Origin: Bacteroidales bacterium
GTDB taxonomy: Bacteria; Bacteroidota; Bacteroidia; Bacteroidales; UBA12170
Length of the DNA: 64,000 nt
Assembly: GCA_016744655.1 (NCBI GenBank)
Contig: JADGDY010000001.1
Coordinates: 850-64,849 of the forward strand
Direction of reading: 5' to 3'
Positions 61,991 through 64,000 of the stretch are shown one piece after another (position 1 is the first letter of the stretch; each line of letters opens with the position of its first letter). The position numbers and the translations under genes are program-made. The notes under the pieces were generated by a model that was given only the letters and a program-made list of their open reading frames with translations, was not told the origin of the DNA and did no database searches.

Positions 61991-64000
61991 ATGAAGAAGA
62001 AGACAATTGGGGGTAAAATAGCAAGGTTAGAACAAGGGCCATTGTGGTCTTTTTGTGATGATAATAGTGGCGCTTTTATAGCCCCTGAAGCCGATTATTT
62101 ATCAAGATTGTATTTTCCTTTAATGAATTCAGCAGGAATGAAATCTTGGGTGAGTCCCGATTTAAAAGGTGATATTTGTTCTTCTTTTGATCATTATCTC
62201 AATCCACCAGTTGTAACCGAAGAGATTAGTAAAACCGTATCCTCTAGAAATTGTTGGATTACTATCAAAGGAGAAAAACCTTGGTCGGCAACTGGGGTTT
62301 CTGCTTGGCAAAGAGCCAATAAATGGGCTCAAAATCCTGATGAATCTGTGATTAATGCACAGCCGGGAGTATTTTCTATGACTAGAAAAAACAAAGATTT
62401 AAAACTGTCTTGTTCTATGAAGGTATTTATACCTTCCTCAGAAGACAAGGTAGAGCTCATCCACATTGAAGTGGAAAATAACAACACCGTTTCCAAAACA
62501 TTAGATCTAACTTATTCCCTTCCTCTTTTTGGTCGTCATGCTGATCATGTACGCGATCACCGACAAGTCACCACCATGTTTCAAAAAGTATTCAGAGAAG
62601 ATCATGGGGTAAGAATTAAAGCCAATATTGTTCATGATGAGCAAGGCCATTCTCCAAATCATATGAGCTATTTAGTTTTAGGAGCTGATGATGTGGGAGG
62701 CCAACCAGAACAGGTTTGGTTAAGAATGGAAGATTTTATTGGCGAAGGGGGCAGTTTAGATAATCCTGAGGCCGTATATAAAAAGTTGAATGCTCCTCAA
62801 TATTCCGAAGGCGAAGCCGATGGTTTTGAAGCTATAGGTGCCTTTCGATTTTCTGAAATAGAGTTGCCTGCAAATAAAAAAGCCAGTTTCATCATCATAC
62901 AAGGGATTAGTGAAGATGAAAAGGTAGCTCGAAAATGGCTTGAAAAATATGGCAATGAGAAAAAAATATGTGAAATATTAGAGAATACCAAAAATTATTG
63001 GTTGCGTTATACCAATAGAATTCGTTTCTCAACCTCAGATCCTAATTTTGATAACTGGACCAAATGGGTCATATATCAAGTAAAAGCTAATCAAGAGCTG
63101 GGTAATTCTTACTTGCCAGATTTCAGTTATGGTAGAGGTGGAAGAGGATGGCGAGACCTATGGCAAGATCTATTGTCAGTTTTATTGGTAGATCCAATTA
63201 GTGCCAGAAGCGAAATCATCAATAGCTTTAAAGGCATTAGAATGGATGGCTCTAATGCTACTATTATAGGATCTGAACATGGTGAATTCTTGGCAGATAG
63301 AAATAATTTGGCCCGTTCGTGGAGCGACCATGGAGCTTGGCCGGTTTTTGTGGTCAATTTCTACATGCATCAAACTGGAGATTTTGATTTACTATTAAAA
63401 GATTTGAGCTATTGGAAAGATCAATATACACATCGTAGTAAAGGAATTGACAGCCAATGGGATATTTCCCAAGGTAATAAGCAGTTGGATAATGAAAATG
63501 AGGTGTATTTAGGTAGTGTATTAGAACACTTATTACTTCAGCAATTGTCAGGATTCTACTCTGTGGGCGAACACAATATTTTGCAATTGGAAGGTGCCGA
63601 TTGGAATGATACCTACGATATGGCTCGAGAGAGAGGTGAAACGGTAGGGTTCCATGCTTTCTATGGAAACAATTTACGTTTAATGGCTCAATGGCTCAAT
63701 CAACTTGAACAACAAGGGGTTTCGGAGCTGAAATTAGCCAAAGAGATACTTCCTTTGTTAGATAGTTTAGAAGAACAAAAAAGCCTAGACTATACACAGA
63801 TTAAAGATAAAGACCGATGTGTTTTCGACTATTTTTCTTCTGTTTCTCATGAATTAAGTGGGGATAAAACAGCCATTAATATTTCAGATTTAAGAAAAGA
63901 TTTAGAAGCCAAATCAAAGCATATATTTGAACATATTCAGGATAAAGAATGGAAGCAATATGCTGATGATGCTGGCTTTTACAATGGGCATTACGATAAT
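61991..64000 (+). CDS. GH94 glycoside phosphorylase, truncated by the right edge
   Basis: An uninterrupted frame of 670 codons runs from the ATG at 61991 off the window. The protein has no signal peptide. Its N-terminal beta-sandwich opens with PLWSFCDDNSGAFIAPEADY. The (alpha/alpha)6 barrel contains FSYGRGGRGWRDLWQDLLSV near residue 377 and the catalytic-acid motif LEGADWNDTYDMARERGE near residue 533; ADWND is the GH94 hallmark. The family splits beta-linked gluco-disaccharides with phosphate into glucose 1-phosphate and a sugar. Cellobiose, laminaribiose and cyclic-glucan members exist; the PUL context favours a beta-1,3-linked substrate. With a normal family length near 800 residues, roughly 130 codons would be missing. 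Confidence 0.88.
   Translation, partial: MKKKTIGGKIARLEQGPLWSFCDDNSGAFIAPEADYLSRLYFPLMNSAGMKSWVSPDLKGDICSSFDHYLNPPVVTEEISKTVSSRNCWITIKGEKPWSATGVSAWQRANKWAQNPDESVINAQPGVFSMTRKNKDLKLSCSMKVFIPSSEDKVELIHIEVENNNTVSKTLDLTYSLPLFGRHADHVRDHRQVTTMFQKVFREDHGVRIKANIVHDEQGHSPNHMSYLVLGADDVGGQPEQVWLRMEDFIGEGGSLDNPEAVYKKLNAPQYSEGEADGFEAIGAFRFSEIELPANKKASFIIIQGISEDEKVARKWLEKYGNEKKICEILENTKNYWLRYTNRIRFSTSDPNFDNWTKWVIYQVKANQELGNSYLPDFSYGRGGRGWRDLWQDLLSVLLVDPISARSEIINSFKGIRMDGSNATIIGSEHGEFLADRNNLARSWSDHGAWPVFVVNFYMHQTGDFDLLLKDLSYWKDQYTHRSKGIDSQWDISQGNKQLDNENEVYLGSVLEHLLLQQLSGFYSVGEHNILQLEGADWNDTYDMARERGETVGFHAFYGNNLRLMAQWLNQLEQQGVSELKLAKEILPLLDSLEEQKSLDYTQIKDKDRCVFDYFSSVSHELSGDKTAINISDLRKDLEAKSKHIFEHIQDKEWKQYADDAGFYNGHYDN

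Noticed and set aside
1-64000. CRISPR array, tRNA or rRNA genes
   Set aside because: I looked for regularly spaced repeats, cloverleaf-like inverted repeats with CCA-type ends, and conserved rRNA words and found none that I could support.

Overview
The window is AT-rich DNA from a member of the Bacteroidota. The evidence is a SusC/SusD pair with surface lipoproteins, a type IX secretion (T9SS) C-terminal tail, a propeller/Y_Y_Y one-component PUL regulator, -7 boxes of the form TAnnTTTG, and little Shine-Dalgarno signal. Abundant SusCD, GH16, GH17 and GH30 genes for beta-1,3-glucan suggest a marine or other algal-polysaccharide degrader, but the sequence does not fix the genus.

Left part (1-36 kb), mostly housekeeping with patches of decay. 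A sensor-like gene running off the left edge is split by an IS200-type element (about 971-1514). Next come a class IV aminotransferase (PabC candidate), a small lipoprotein, and a TetR / acyltransferase / patatin / GT2 lipid-envelope cluster. These are followed by a monofunctional HhH DNA glycosylase. A minus-strand operon then encodes a 25-residue membrane peptide, an FMN-binding NosR/RnfG-like membrane protein (frameshifted here) and a membrane-anchored nitroreductase. Beyond it lie a GH3 beta-glucosidase lipoprotein, an alpha/beta hydrolase, a 1165-residue protein that looks like a PPi-dependent PEP carboxykinase, an erythromycin-esterase-like protein with an unknown partner, an SSS sodium symporter, short-chain L-threonine dehydrogenase, a GATase, an MFS carrier, panD, a flippase-like membrane protein, a RfaE2-type adenylyltransferase, GNAT, pabA, pabB, GT4, and an ABC ATPase/permease pair split by a four-helix-bundle gene flanked by inverted repeats. 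A DUF418 remnant ends this part.

Right part (36.1 kb to the right edge) is one long plus-strand polysaccharide utilisation locus for laminarin-type beta-1,3(1,6)-glucan. It holds a membrane-spanning regulator, SusC, SusD, two PKD-containing surface binding lipoproteins, two GH16 laminarinase lipoproteins and a T9SS-secreted binding protein. It continues with a cytoplasmic GH94-like (GH149/GH161-type) phosphorylase, two GH17 enzymes (one without signal, one lipoprotein), two GPH-type MFS symporters, a GH30 lipoprotein, a clan GH-A lipoprotein, and a GH94 phosphorylase cut by the window end. The inferred route is: bind and cut laminarin at the surface, import by SusCD, debranch and trim in the periplasm, carry oligosaccharides inward through the MFS carriers, and finish in the cytoplasm by phosphorolysis to glucose 1-phosphate. 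The GH3 enzyme at 9888-12098 and the SSS carrier may assist.

Non-coding structure includes three copies of a roughly 75-150 bp interspersed repeat (two of them inside the PUL), perfect-hairpin repeats, several terminators, and promoter-like boxes that help set start codons. I saw no rRNA, tRNA or CRISPR array.
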